Shown here piece after piece: positions 54,836 to 62,632 of a stretch of DNA of 64,000 bases; the stretch's first letter is position 1; each line of letters starts with the position of its first letter. The position numbers and the translations under genes were made by a program. Origin of the DNA: Planctomycetota bacterium (GTDB lineage Bacteria > Planctomycetota > Phycisphaerae > Phycisphaerales > UBA1924); contig JAFLCN010000009.1 of the NCBI GenBank assembly GCA_017303555.1, forward strand, positions 78,557 to 142,556, in the 5' to 3' direction. The notes under the pieces were generated by a model, which saw nothing but the letters and a program-made list of their open reading frames with translations, did no database searches and was not told the origin of the DNA.

Positions 54836-56131
54836 ATGCTCGCAGGCTTTGGTCGGTTGATCGGTGCGACGTCGGTGGCCATGATGATCGCGTGCCCGGG
54901 TGTTGTGGGCGCGCTCGTGCCTGTTTCGAAACAGGGCGTGATCGTGCAGCAGAGCGGCGGCGCGTGCAATACCTTCGAGGCGGATAACGGCGAGACGTAT
55001 CTGCTCGATACGCAGGGACCGTTCGTCGCGGGCGATCGCGTTCAAGTGGATGGCGTGTACGACGACACCACCGTGGGCTGGTGCGGCAGTACCGGCGGGC
55101 CGCGGATTATCAACATGACGATCCGGCCGGCATTTGCCGGTGTGGGCACGCTGGTTTCGACAACCTTCGGCATTCGTCTCCAGACCGATGACGGGCGCAT
55201 GTTTGCGCTGCAAAACGGCGGCGGTTCGCGAGCGGGCACGGCGGTGTATGTGCAGGGCACGGTCGATACCGCCGCGCGGACGCCGACGATCATCAACAAC
55301 GTCATCGGCCCGTCGTACTCCGGGTTCGGACGCATCACGGATATCACGCCGAACAACATCCGCTTCACAGCGGAATCCGGTCAGGTCTATTCGCTCGATC
55401 GTTTCGGCAGCGTGCCGATCTACACGACGATCGTGGGTGACTACGTGTTTGTCGAAGGAATCAGGGCCAAGGCGATCAACGGCGTTATTCCGCTCACATC
55501 GGTCACGGCGCGTCCGGCGTTCAACGCTTCGGGCCGCGTGGTCTCGACTCCCGGCGGATTGGCGTTTGATGCCGACACGCTACTTTTCGCGCCGCAGTTC
55601 ACGGCCTCGGCGCTCACGGGGCAGGCGGTCGGTTCGAAGGTGTATCTGCGTGGCCGCAACGCCGACGACTACGACTTCGGCGAGGCGCGGCCCGCGAACA
55701 ACATCCGCCTGAGCCGCGTCGGCGCGTCGTACACGGCGGTCGGTTACTTGGATCGCGCGACCAAGACCGTCATCAATCTGGACGACGGGACGCTCGTAAA
55801 TCTGGAATGGCCGGGCGATCCGCTGTTCCATCCGACTGGTTCCATCGTGTACGTTGCGGGTCCGATCGCTTCGCAGGGTTCGGGCACGGTGACGCTCTCG
55901 CACAATCAGGCACGCCCCGGTGTGATTGCAACCGGACGGATCACCAGCGGCGTGACCTGCTCGCCGATCGTGCTGACGCAGCAGAACGCACGCATCTTCC
56001 CGAAGAACAACGGCGGCTTCCCGTTCTGGGAGCATGTCCGCATCGTGGGCGGCTTGACCTTCGACAGCCCCTGCACCGACGAGTCGAGCGTGGTGGACAA
56101 CACGATCGCGATCGAGCCGATTGATCGGTGA
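54836..56131 (+). CDS. secreted repeat protein without dockerin, unknown function
   Basis: ATG 54836 (AGGAGA at 54824-54829) gives 431 residues with a signal peptide (LIGATSVAMMIACPGVVGA). The body consists of about five repeats of 65-85 residues of the form (F/Y)-x-G-x-G-x-(L/I/V) ... (T/D)-D-(G/x)-x-x-(F/Y)-x-L ... G-x-x-V-(Y/F)-V-x-G, for example FAGVGTLVSTTFGIRLQTDD, YSGFGRITDITPNNIRFTAE and FNASGRVVSTPGGLAFDAD; the spacing suggests OB-fold-like small barrels. It ends IAIEPIDR without any dockerin, although it directly follows a dockerin gene. I do not recognise the family. Confidence 0.78.
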   Translation: MLAGFGRLIGATSVAMMIACPGVVGALVPVSKQGVIVQQSGGACNTFEADNGETYLLDTQGPFVAGDRVQVDGVYDDTTVGWCGSTGGPRIINMTIRPAFAGVGTLVSTTFGIRLQTDDGRMFALQNGGGSRAGTAVYVQGTVDTAARTPTIINNVIGPSYSGFGRITDITPNNIRFTAESGQVYSLDRFGSVPIYTTIVGDYVFVEGIRAKAINGVIPLTSVTARPAFNASGRVVSTPGGLAFDADTLLFAPQFTASALTGQAVGSKVYLRGRNADDYDFGEARPANNIRLSRVGASYTAVGYLDRATKTVINLDDGTLVNLEWPGDPLFHPTGSIVYVAGPIASQGSGTVTLSHNQARPGVIATGRITSGVTCSPIVLTQQNARIFPKNNGGFPFWEHVRIVGGLTFDSPCTDESSVVDNTIAIEPIDR

Positions 56132-56135
56132 GAAT

Positions 56136-56201
56136 GCGAAGGCATTCACCACAAATCGCCAGACCCGCTGCGGCGGGGGCACGGAGACACAGAGAAGAAA
56201 A
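56136..56201 (-). repeat. interspersed 'CTCTGTGGTGAAT' repeat, copy c (long form, inverted)
   Basis: Reverse orientation: GCATTCACCACAAATCGCC, core CCCGCTGCGGCGGGGG, then CACGGAGACACAGAGAAG. It immediately follows the stop of the 431-residue secreted protein. Confidence 0.75.
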
Positions 56202-56215
56202 TGGAATGATCAAGG

Positions 56216-56245
56216 GCGGCGCAACGGTGCGCCGCTCTTTGTTGT
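56216..56245. terminator. terminator between convergent genes
   Basis: Stem GCGGCGCA / TGCGCCGC with an ACGG loop, then TCTTTGTTGTT. It lies between the plus-strand secreted protein and the minus-strand amidohydrolase. Confidence 0.7.
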
Positions 56246-56256
56246 TGAATGACTCT

Positions 56257-56303
56257 GCTCCGTGATTTCTCTGTGCCTCTGTGTCTCTGTGGTGAACTGC
56301 TTT
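56257..56303 (+). repeat. interspersed 'CTCTGTGGTGAAT' repeat, copy d (short form)
   Basis: CTCCGTGATTTCTCTGTGCC followed by TCTGTGTCTCTGTGGTGAAC, overlapping the 3' end of the amidohydrolase gene. Confidence 0.7.
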
Positions 56304-57435
56304 ACACGGGTTTCCACGTGCCGTTTTCCCAGGCGATGACGACGTTGGTGACGTTCTCGTAGTAGATCTTGCGGAGGATGTGTTCGGGGAGGCCGATGCC
56401 CCGGAGTGTGGGGCTGGAGAGATCGTGATGCCGGACGGGATCGACCATTTTCAGATCCGGATCGGCGATGGGGCTTTCGCGGTCGCCGACAGTCTCGAAC
56501 ATGGTGCGGAGCGCGAAGTAGCGGCTGGCGTAGAGATCGAACGCGACTTCGGGTGAATCGGAGAGGTCGCTCATCGGGCTCATGCGCTGCTGCTCGGCGG
56601 TTTTCTTGATGAGCTGATCGTCCATCGTCACGATGTCGGAGCCGAAGAAGATGCGATCCTGCCACTTATCGAAGAACGCGAGCAGTTCTTCGCGCGGGTG
56701 TTTGCCGAGTTCGCGGACGACCCACTTGGTGGCGCTGGTATCCAGATACAGATTCGGATGTCGCTCGAGCAGGCCGGAGAGGAAGTTGAGGTCTTCGGGG
56801 TTGCCCCCCATGTGTGCCGCGATCCACGGGACGGGGAAGCGCTTGAGCATCACTTCAAGGCCCCGGTAGTGCTCGCGCTTGACGCCGTACTTGGCGCGGT
56901 CGGTGTACTTGGCCGTGAACCAGGTATCTGGGTCTGCGGTGTGGGTTTTGATCATCATCCCGAGCGAGACGGCAAGCTCTGCCGCGGCAACCCGCCACTT
57001 GCCATCGAGCTCGACGTAGTCGTCGCGATCAGCGCCGATAAACCACTCGCGTGTGCGCGGCGCGTTCCAGAGCTTGATCATCCGCGCGCCCTGCTCTTCG
57101 CGGAAGCCGCGGATGGTGTCGAGGTAACCGGGGCCGAAGGCGTGGGCCTTATCCGGCAGCGAGAAGTTGGGGATGGCGACGAAGCGGACGGAATCCTTCA
57201 GCACTTCGCGAACGGCGGGCGCTTCGGAGAGGCGGGTTTGTGAGTAGGTGAGGCGGACACCGAAGAGGCGTGCCGCGGTCTCGTAGATCTTGCTTGCTTC
57301 CTTGCCGTGGATGTGCGAATGGACATCGATGATGCGGCCGTTGAAGGCCTTGGCCTGTGGCAGCGACTGCGCAAGGGCGATGTAGTCGAGGGCGTGCAGA
57401 TTGTGGGGGGACTTGGTGGGCATGGGCGCGGGCAT
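56302..57435 (-). CDS. amidohydrolase-family metal-dependent hydrolase (PF04909-like)
   Basis: The frame is open upstream to 57624, but ATG 57435 (or 57423) is the first start that excludes low-quality Pro/His-rich sequence and avoids running into the divergent antitoxin gene; this gives 377 residues. The TIM-barrel metal motif IIDVHSHIHG (HxH) is near the N terminus, MMIKTHTADPDTWF supplies the strand-5 His, PWIAAHMGGNPEDL the next His, and IFFGSDIVTMDD the terminal Asp. That is the amidohydrolase_2 pattern. There is no signal peptide after the chosen start, so it is cytoplasmic. The substrate is unknown; decarboxylation or hydrolysis of a small ring compound would fit the family. Confidence 0.87.
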   Translation of the reverse strand: MPAPMPTKSPHNLHALDYIALAQSLPQAKAFNGRIIDVHSHIHGKEASKIYETAARLFGVRLTYSQTRLSEAPAVREVLKDSVRFVAIPNFSLPDKAHAFGPGYLDTIRGFREEQGARMIKLWNAPRTREWFIGADRDDYVELDGKWRVAAAELAVSLGMMIKTHTADPDTWFTAKYTDRAKYGVKREHYRGLEVMLKRFPVPWIAAHMGGNPEDLNFLSGLLERHPNLYLDTSATKWVVRELGKHPREELLAFFDKWQDRIFFGSDIVTMDDQLIKKTAEQQRMSPMSDLSDSPEVAFDLYASRYFALRTMFETVGDRESPIADPDLKMVDPVRHHDLSSPTLRGIGLPEHILRKIYYENVTNVVIAWENGTWKPV

Positions 57436-57548
57436 AGAGATCCATTGTTCGGCGGGAGTTGGATGCGCGAAGTCGGCCCGCGATTCGGGGGGAGCGAAAG
57501 CGGAGAGAACGCGGAGATGCGGAAGGGGAGCGGAGAGATGTGGAGCTA

Positions 57549-57583
57549 TTGCGTGGGGGTGATTCGAGAGTACAATTCTGTGC
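57549..57583 (+). promoter_or_regulatory. candidate vapBC promoter, possibly leaderless
   Basis: TTGCGT (57549-57554) and TACAAT (57571-57576), spaced 16 bp, precede the antitoxin ATG at 57584 by only 7 bases, with no Shine-Dalgarno element. Transcription would start at or near the ATG. Confidence 0.4.
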
Positions 57584-57796
57584 ATGCTCTCGATCAATAA
57601 GCAGATCGTGACCGACGCGAACAACCGCCCGGTGGCGGTGCAGGTTTCGTATAGCGACTGGCTCGAGATCGAGCGGCTGCTGCGGCAGCGACAGAACGGG
57701 TCGGCGACACCGGATGTGGCGCGGCTCGCAGGCTCCTTGAAGTTGCCTCAGGATCCGCTCGAATATCAGGACCGAACGCGGGGCGAATGGCATTGA
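57584..57796 (+). CDS. VapB-like antitoxin
   Basis: This 70-residue protein overlaps the downstream PIN gene by 10 bases, the usual antitoxin-toxin coupling. The N-terminal part (KQIVTDANNRPVAVQVSY, SDWLEIERLLRQRQ) resembles the short DNA-binding/linker antitoxins found with PIN toxins in many environmental bacteria; the C-terminal part (DVARLAGSLKLPQDPLEYQ) would wrap the toxin. The family assignment rests mainly on size and position. It would neutralise the toxin and repress its own promoter. Confidence 0.8.
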   Translation: MLSINKQIVTDANNRPVAVQVSYSDWLEIERLLRQRQNGSATPDVARLAGSLKLPQDPLEYQDRTRGEWH

Positions 57797-58155
57797 GCGT
57801 TTTGCTTAATACCAACATTGTTCTGTATTTCCTGGGCGGTCGGCTTGCCGAGCCGTTGCCGATGGGAGAGTTGGGAATTTCGGTGATCACCGAGCTCGAG
57901 CTGCTCTCGTTTTCCGGTCTTGACGCTGCCGGTGAACGCGCGGTTCGGTCGTTCCTGACTGAGGTTTCGGTGTTTGATCTCGCGGCGCCTGTCAAAGATG
58001 CGGCGGTGGAAGTTCGGCGGAGGCACGCTCTGCGGCTACCGGACGCGATCGTTGTTGGTACGGCAGTCGCGCACGCCATGCGGTTGTTCACGAATGACGA
58101 GCGGCTGGTGCGGAAGCAGATTGTGCCGACGACTTCGATCCGATTGATTTCCTAA
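57787..58155 (+). CDS. VapC-like PIN-domain toxin with Asn in place of the first catalytic Asp
   Basis: This 122-residue protein is a typical length for VapC. PIN landmarks are present: SVLLNTNIVLYF at the N terminus, ISVITELELLSF (E36 region), RLPDAIVVGTAVAHAMRLF (conserved Asp) and TNDERL. In active PIN nucleases the first motif is (L/V)LDTN; here the codon is AAT, giving Asn at residue 8, a single G-to-A change from GAT. That Asp helps bind the catalytic Mg, so ribonuclease activity is probably reduced or lost. The gene is otherwise intact and coupled to its antitoxin, so it may be a recently inactivated or attenuated toxin. Confidence 0.87.
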   Translation: MALSVLLNTNIVLYFLGGRLAEPLPMGELGISVITELELLSFSGLDAAGERAVRSFLTEVSVFDLAAPVKDAAVEVRRRHALRLPDAIVVGTAVAHAMRLFTNDERLVRKQIVPTTSIRLIS

Positions 58156-58264
58156 AGCGTTCCCTTCTGGCGGCGGTTCGGAACACCGGTCTTGCAACTC
58201 AAGGTCGTTGGCAGCCGCGAGCGGGTTTTCCTTGCGCGAATCGAAACCCTTCCCCAACCCCTTC

Positions 58265-58285
58265 CCCCTTCCCTCAGGGAAGGGG
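58265..58285. terminator. hairpin between convergent genes (dispersed repeat type)
   Basis: CCCCTTCCC-TCA-GGGAAGGGG forms a perfect 9-bp stem between the PIN toxin gene and the minus-strand propeller gene. There is no T-run. The same hairpin type occurs at 24721-24739 and near 60684, so it may be a mobile or dispersed repeat, not a dedicated terminator. Confidence 0.45.
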
Positions 58286-58301
58286 CGTCAGAACTGTGTG
58301 A

Positions 58302-60491
58302 TCAGTCTGCTTCGGGGCAGAGGAATGCCGCGTAGTCCACGACGAACCGGGTGAAGTCGGCGTCGTCGACGAGGCCGTCGGCGTTGAAGTCGGATGGGCA
58401 ACTCGCGGGCATCGCGGGGTCGGTGCAGTCCATGAGGTCGTAGCTCAGGATGAAGTTGCAGAAGTCGGCATCGTCGACGATTGCATCGTTTGTGAGATCG
58501 GTGGGGCAGAGATGACAGGCGGAGATGCGATAGAAGTTGATCGCGCCTTCGTTGCCGACGCGATCGAAGTAGCCTCCGATGCAGAGAGCGCCATCAAACA
58601 CCCGGAGCGTGTTCACGCGGGGAGAACGCCCGTCGGAAAGCGCGGGTTGCGGGCCGAACTGCCGCCACGAATCGCCGGACCATTCGACAAGTGAAACGCC
58701 TGCTTCGCCGAGATTGAAGCCGCCGGCGACAAGGCGGCCGCCGAAGACCGCGGCAACATTGAATTCGCCGCTGAGTTGCGAACCAACTGTGCGCCACGAC
58801 TGGCCGTTCCAGGCACGGAAGGTGCCGCTGCCGAGCGTGACGAGTTCATCGCGGAAGAGGACGGCAACGGATGGATTGGGGCTGCCACCGGTATCGAGAG
58901 CGATCCAATCGCTTCCGTTCCAGCGCGCGAAGCCCTGCATCGGAGTTGTGCCGCTGCGTTCGAAGGTGCCGAGCGCGTAGAGGTCGCCCTTGTACACGAT
59001 CAGGTCGGTGAGAAGAGGGCCGGTGTGGACGCTCCTGGCAAAACCGGCACCCATGGTCTTCCATTGCACACCGTCCCATCGCGCGACGCCAAAGTCTCCT
59101 CCGGCGATGATGGAACCGTCGAAATCCACGAGGCTGTAAATCGAGCTGCCGAACGGGGTGCCGATCTGCGTCCAGGCGTTGGTGTCGAACCGAAAAACCG
59201 TGCGCCTCACGGCGGCATAGAGCGCGTCTCCGAAGGAGTAGGTCCTGTCTGTATAGTCCGTGCCTCCCGGGATCGGGGGCAAGCTGCGCCATGTCTGGCT
59301 TTCCCACGTCGCGACATTGGCTGCATCATCCATCGCGAAGAGCGCGCGAGAAGTGGCACTGATCGAGCTAACACCGTACTTGGACCAGCCCGACCCGACC
59401 GAGCGCCAGTCGGATGCTGTCCAGCGAGCGAGTCCCATGGCGGGCGCGCTGCCCGAATGACTGATGACTCCTCCGGCGTAGAGGTCGCCCTGGTATGTCG
59501 CCATGGCGTGGACTTCGGCGGGCGCTTCGCCCATCGTGAGGCCCTCATTCATGAAAGACCATTGGGTGCCGTCCCAAGCGAGGATGCTGTTGAACGAGCT
59601 GGGACTTGCGCCATTGAAAAAGCCAGCGATGAACAGTCGATCACCGATTCCGTGCATGCGGGCGATGCTGCCGTAGCTGAATGCGGGATTGCTCAGGATC
59701 GACCACTGTGCGCCGTTCCAGATTCGCACGCCCCCGGCGCCGCACGCCGCGAGCTTTCCGTTGTAGACAGCCAGCGCACGAATGCTCATGCCGGGCCCGG
59801 AGCCGAAAGGCCGCCACGCCTGGCCGTCCCATCGCGCGACGTATCGAACCGCGTTCGGGCCAGAAATGAACTCACCCGCGGCGACGATCTCTCCGTTGAA
59901 GATCTCGATCGCGTTCACTTTTCCGTTCAGCCCGGTCGCCAGCTTCTGCCAGGTCAGGCCGTTCCAGCGTGCGATGTTCGCTGCATCGGTGGAGCCGGCG
60001 GCGGTGAACGAGCCGCCGACGTAGAGCCAGTTTCCCATCGCTTTCATCGCGCCGACAGAACCGTTGACGGTTCCGCCGGAAAGGCTCTGCCAGGAGGTTC
60101 CATCCCACTGTGCGAGCGTGCCCAGCGACTCGCCGCCGACCTGTTGGAGGTTCCATGCTCCACCGGCGATGACATTGCCGAAGATCGATGCAAGGGCGGC
60201 GGGCGCCGGGGTCAACCCCGGTCCGAAGGTGTGCCACTGCTTTCCATCCCACGATGCGATCGCCACGGGTGATGGACTGCCGGGGATCCTCAATTCGCCA
60301 CCGAGGACGAGCCGCTCCGGCAGGGGACCGCTGCGATCGGGATCCCACGTGGTCATGGCGACGGGCGTGCTGAAGGTCGCGAGCGCGGGCGGATCAGAAA
60401 TGAGCGCGGGGTCGCACGGGTCTGCGTGAGCCAGTGCCGCGAGGCAGAGAGCGCCAGTGGCGAGGATTGAGTGTGTGGAGAAATGCGGCAT
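58302..60491 (-). CDS. secreted beta-propeller-repeat protein with GC-type dockerin (intact relative of the 19.25 kb pseudogene)
   Basis: The frame is open to 60725, but ATG 60491 gives a clean signal peptide (STHSILATGALCLAALAHA) and 729 residues. The body is built from about a dozen repeats of the form L-(Y/I)-(V/A)-GG-x-F ... (N)-x-A-x-W-(N/D)-G-x-x-W, for example WLYVGGSFTAAGSTDAANIA, IVAAGEFISGPNAVRYVAR and IIAGGDFGVARWDGVQW. The opening after the signal peptide (TTWDPDRSGPLPERLVLGG) matches the start of the broken gene at 19253, with which it is paralogous. The dockerin (CPTDLTNDAIVDDADF, CPSDFNADGLVDDADF) ends FLCPEAD-stop, three residues longer than usual. No enzymatic motif is visible. 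Confidence 0.85.
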   Translation of the reverse strand: MPHFSTHSILATGALCLAALAHADPCDPALISDPPALATFSTPVAMTTWDPDRSGPLPERLVLGGELRIPGSPSPVAIASWDGKQWHTFGPGLTPAPAALASIFGNVIAGGAWNLQQVGGESLGTLAQWDGTSWQSLSGGTVNGSVGAMKAMGNWLYVGGSFTAAGSTDAANIARWNGLTWQKLATGLNGKVNAIEIFNGEIVAAGEFISGPNAVRYVARWDGQAWRPFGSGPGMSIRALAVYNGKLAACGAGGVRIWNGAQWSILSNPAFSYGSIARMHGIGDRLFIAGFFNGASPSSFNSILAWDGTQWSFMNEGLTMGEAPAEVHAMATYQGDLYAGGVISHSGSAPAMGLARWTASDWRSVGSGWSKYGVSSISATSRALFAMDDAANVATWESQTWRSLPPIPGGTDYTDRTYSFGDALYAAVRRTVFRFDTNAWTQIGTPFGSSIYSLVDFDGSIIAGGDFGVARWDGVQWKTMGAGFARSVHTGPLLTDLIVYKGDLYALGTFERSGTTPMQGFARWNGSDWIALDTGGSPNPSVAVLFRDELVTLGSGTFRAWNGQSWRTVGSQLSGEFNVAAVFGGRLVAGGFNLGEAGVSLVEWSGDSWRQFGPQPALSDGRSPRVNTLRVFDGALCIGGYFDRVGNEGAINFYRISACHLCPTDLTNDAIVDDADFCNFILSYDLMDCTDPAMPASCPSDFNADGLVDDADFTRFVVDYAAFLCPEAD

Positions 60492-60721
60492 TCGAGAAGA
60501 CTCGGAAAGAGGGGACTGTGCAGCATACTTCGAAGCGGCTGCAAAGGGCGTGAATCGGTGACTTTGAAGCAAGAAGATTGTGCGTTGGGAGCGCGGTGGT
60601 TTTCGGACGCGGGGATAGGAAGGCAGCGGGCGCGTGTTGTGCCGCGGGTGTTTGTCCGCGCAAGGAACCAACCCCAAACCGCACCCCTTCCCACGGGGAG
60701 GGAGCATCTGCGAATGCGAAG

Positions 60722-61366
60722 TCACTTCGTCACGACGTACTCATCCACCAGCAGATCGCTCGATCCGCTCGCGCGTGGCGAGTTCAGCTCGGCTCGGAGC
60801 GTGATGCGAAGGTCGGCGCCGGGCTGCGAATTCACGATCCAAGCGGGCAGGCCGGCAAGGGCGATGCGGTAGGTGCGGGTGGCGGGGTCGTAGAGCTCTG
60901 CGTTGCGCTTGAGGTCGGTGAGGTCGATGTCGTAGCGACGCTGCTGGATCTCGGGGGCGAAGGCATCGGGGTCGTCACCCTGGCTTGGAGTGGCGCTTGT
61001 GCCGCGGGCGGCGGCAGCGTTGGAGTTCGGGCCATAAAGAAGGATGACAAGCGGGCCGACGGCCTTGGTGGTATCGCCCCAGGCATCGCGAAACTCGAGA
61101 TGCGCGATGATGCGGACCTCGGCCGGCGGCGGCAGAACCTGATGGGGCTGGATGTTGTCGGCGGGCGAAGGGCCCGTCGGGTTTGCGGGCGGAGAAGGCG
61201 GAGGGCTGCCGCGCTCGATGTGGGTGAGCGGGTAGATGCGCATGGAAGTGGGGACAAAGGGCCAGCCCCCGGAGTTGACACTGCCGGGCCGGAAGCCGGG
61301 CGAGCCGGGCGTGTTGCAGGCGGCGAGGAGGAGAACGAGGGGGAGTAGAAGAAGGGGGCGGAGCAT
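60722..61366 (-). CDS. lipoprotein of unknown function
   Basis: The open frame is longer, but ATG 61366 starts a textbook lipoprotein signal (MLRPLLLLPLVLLLAAC, lipobox LLAAC), giving 214 residues. The mature N terminus is Pro/Gly/Ser-rich (SPPPSPPANPTGPSP), acting as a linker, followed by one beta-rich domain (AEVRIIAHLEFRDAWGDTTK, VGPLVILLYGPNSN, RTYRIALAGLPAW, DLRITLRAELNSPRA, LLVDEYVVTK). I do not recognise the domain. It is probably attached to the membrane, facing the periplasm. Confidence 0.75.
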   Translation of the reverse strand: MLRPLLLLPLVLLLAACNTPGSPGFRPGSVNSGGWPFVPTSMRIYPLTHIERGSPPPSPPANPTGPSPADNIQPHQVLPPPAEVRIIAHLEFRDAWGDTTKAVGPLVILLYGPNSNAAAARGTSATPSQGDDPDAFAPEIQQRRYDIDLTDLKRNAELYDPATRTYRIALAGLPAWIVNSQPGADLRITLRAELNSPRASGSSDLLVDEYVVTK

Positions 61367-61486
61367 GTGGGGGAGTTTATGAGATGTGGGATGGCGGATG
61401 GGGGATGGGAAGTTGCAGCGATCCGAACTGATAGCATACTTGTCTTGAAGCAGACTCGTCCGATTCGAGAGGGGGAAGTGATCGCG

Positions 61487-62131
61487 ATGCTCTTTGGCGT
61501 CGCGTGCCTCGCGCTCGCCGCATTGACGATCTATTTGGGATGGAAGGTCGCGCACGGACGAGTGGGGCCGGACGCTTCGATCGGATTCGCCCTTTACGCA
61601 GTCGTCAGCGGCGGTGCCTCGCTGATCTTTTTCTTGCTGTTTGGGCTTATCGCGGCGATCGTGAAGCTGCGTTTGGGGTTGTTTCTACCGACGGCTGGAG
61701 CGTGGATCGCGGCTGTCCTTGTGTCGTTCCTCGCGGGTCGCGACACAACCAACCGTTCGTGCGTGGTCGTATTCCCAGATGGGGCAATGTCCGCAGAGAT
61801 GGGTGGAATTATTTTGTTCGCGGATGAATCTGGTTTGCGTGAGGCTGTGAAGGTTGGAGAGCTTCGGCCCAACTGCCCGTTTGCGTTTGTGGTCGGGCCA
61901 GAAACCATTGAATGCCTTTCGGAGAGTGTGTGGGATGGCAGTTCGAAAACAGAAAGTGCGGTGGATCTCAAGTTTCAAATCGAGATCCGATCTCAAACAG
62001 GAATCGCGGGATTGAGGCGCGGCAGCCCGGTGATTGATCGGATGCTGAGGTGCGTGGACGGTAAGGCCAAGCAGTACTTGGAGAAAGTGAAGACTGCGAT
62101 CGAGGCGGCTCCCGCACAGCAGGGCAGTTAG
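61487..62131 (+). CDS. membrane protein of unknown function
   Basis: ATG 61487 lies about 10 bases after a GAGAGGGGGA element; GTG 61478 is an alternative. The 214-residue protein begins with three hydrophobic helices (LFGVACLALAALTIYLGW, YAVVSGGASLIFFLLFGLIA, LFLPTAGAWIAAVLVSFLAG) and continues into a soluble domain of about 110 residues (SCVVVFPDGAMSAEMGGIIL, KFQIEIRSQTGIAGL, DGKAKQYLEKVKTAIEAAP). No family is recognised. It is divergent from the lipoprotein gene. Confidence 0.65.
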   Translation: MLFGVACLALAALTIYLGWKVAHGRVGPDASIGFALYAVVSGGASLIFFLLFGLIAAIVKLRLGLFLPTAGAWIAAVLVSFLAGRDTTNRSCVVVFPDGAMSAEMGGIILFADESGLREAVKVGELRPNCPFAFVVGPETIECLSESVWDGSSKTESAVDLKFQIEIRSQTGIAGLRRGSPVIDRMLRCVDGKAKQYLEKVKTAIEAAPAQQGS

Positions 62132-62192
62132 CTCCTGTTGCGAAGCGGCTTGGCGCTGTGAATGCACTCGATCATCGTTCTTTTCGATCCGA

Positions 62193-62462
62193 TCACGGAG
62201 GGGGCTTCGGAGTTGCGGCGAGGCGGTCGATCGCGCTTGCGAGTGTGCGCTGGCCTTCCTGCACTGCGGTCATCGCGGCGGTGCTGCGGTCGAGGGCGCC
62301 GAGGACGGCGTCTAGGGTGCGCCGTTCCTGCATGAGGCGGTCGTGGGTTTCGGCGATTTGTTTTTCGCGGGTGGCGCTGGCGCGGCGTTCGGTGAGCCAC
62401 ATCCAGGCGACGAAGCCGGCGAGGCCGAATTGGGACAGAATTGGAGTGAGACTGTCGTTCAT
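62193..62462 (-). CDS. small membrane protein with coiled-coil tail
   Basis: ATG 62462 has GGAG just upstream on the minus strand and gives 89 residues. One hydrophobic helix (LSQFGLAGFVAWMWL) is followed by a charged helical segment likely to form a coiled coil (REKQIAETHDRLMQERR, LDAVLGALDRSTAAM). The layout is similar to small proteins of phage lysis or tail modules, and two other small minus-strand genes follow nearby, but the match is only architectural. Confidence 0.6.
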   Translation of the reverse strand: MNDSLTPILSQFGLAGFVAWMWLTERRASATREKQIAETHDRLMQERRTLDAVLGALDRSTAAMTAVQEGQRTLASAIDRLAATPKPPP

Positions 62463-62482
62463 GGGAGTCTCCAAAGGCGAAG

Positions 62483-62520
62483 AGTTCACCACGGAGGCGC
62501 AGAGGCACAGAGAAGAGAGG
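62483..62520 (-). repeat. interspersed 'CTCTGTGGTGAAT' repeat, copy e (short form, inverted)
   Basis: AGTTCACCACGGAGGCGCAG then AGGCACAGAGAAGAGAGG, directly upstream of the small membrane protein gene and facing copy f across about 50 bases. Confidence 0.7.
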
Positions 62521-62570
62521 GATTGGGCACGGGCAGAGGCTGCTGTTCAAGTCGATTTTCAGACGACTTC

Positions 62571-62632
62571 CTCTCTGTGTCTCTGCGCCCCCGCCGCGGC
62601 GGGTCTGGCGATCTGTGGTGAATGCCTTCACG
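62571..62632 (+). repeat. interspersed 'CTCTGTGGTGAAT' repeat, copy f (long form)
   Basis: CTCTCTGTGTCTCTGCG, core CCCCCGCCGCGGCGGG, then TCTGGCGATCTGTGGTGAAT. It abuts the 3' end of the next minus-strand gene. Confidence 0.75.
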
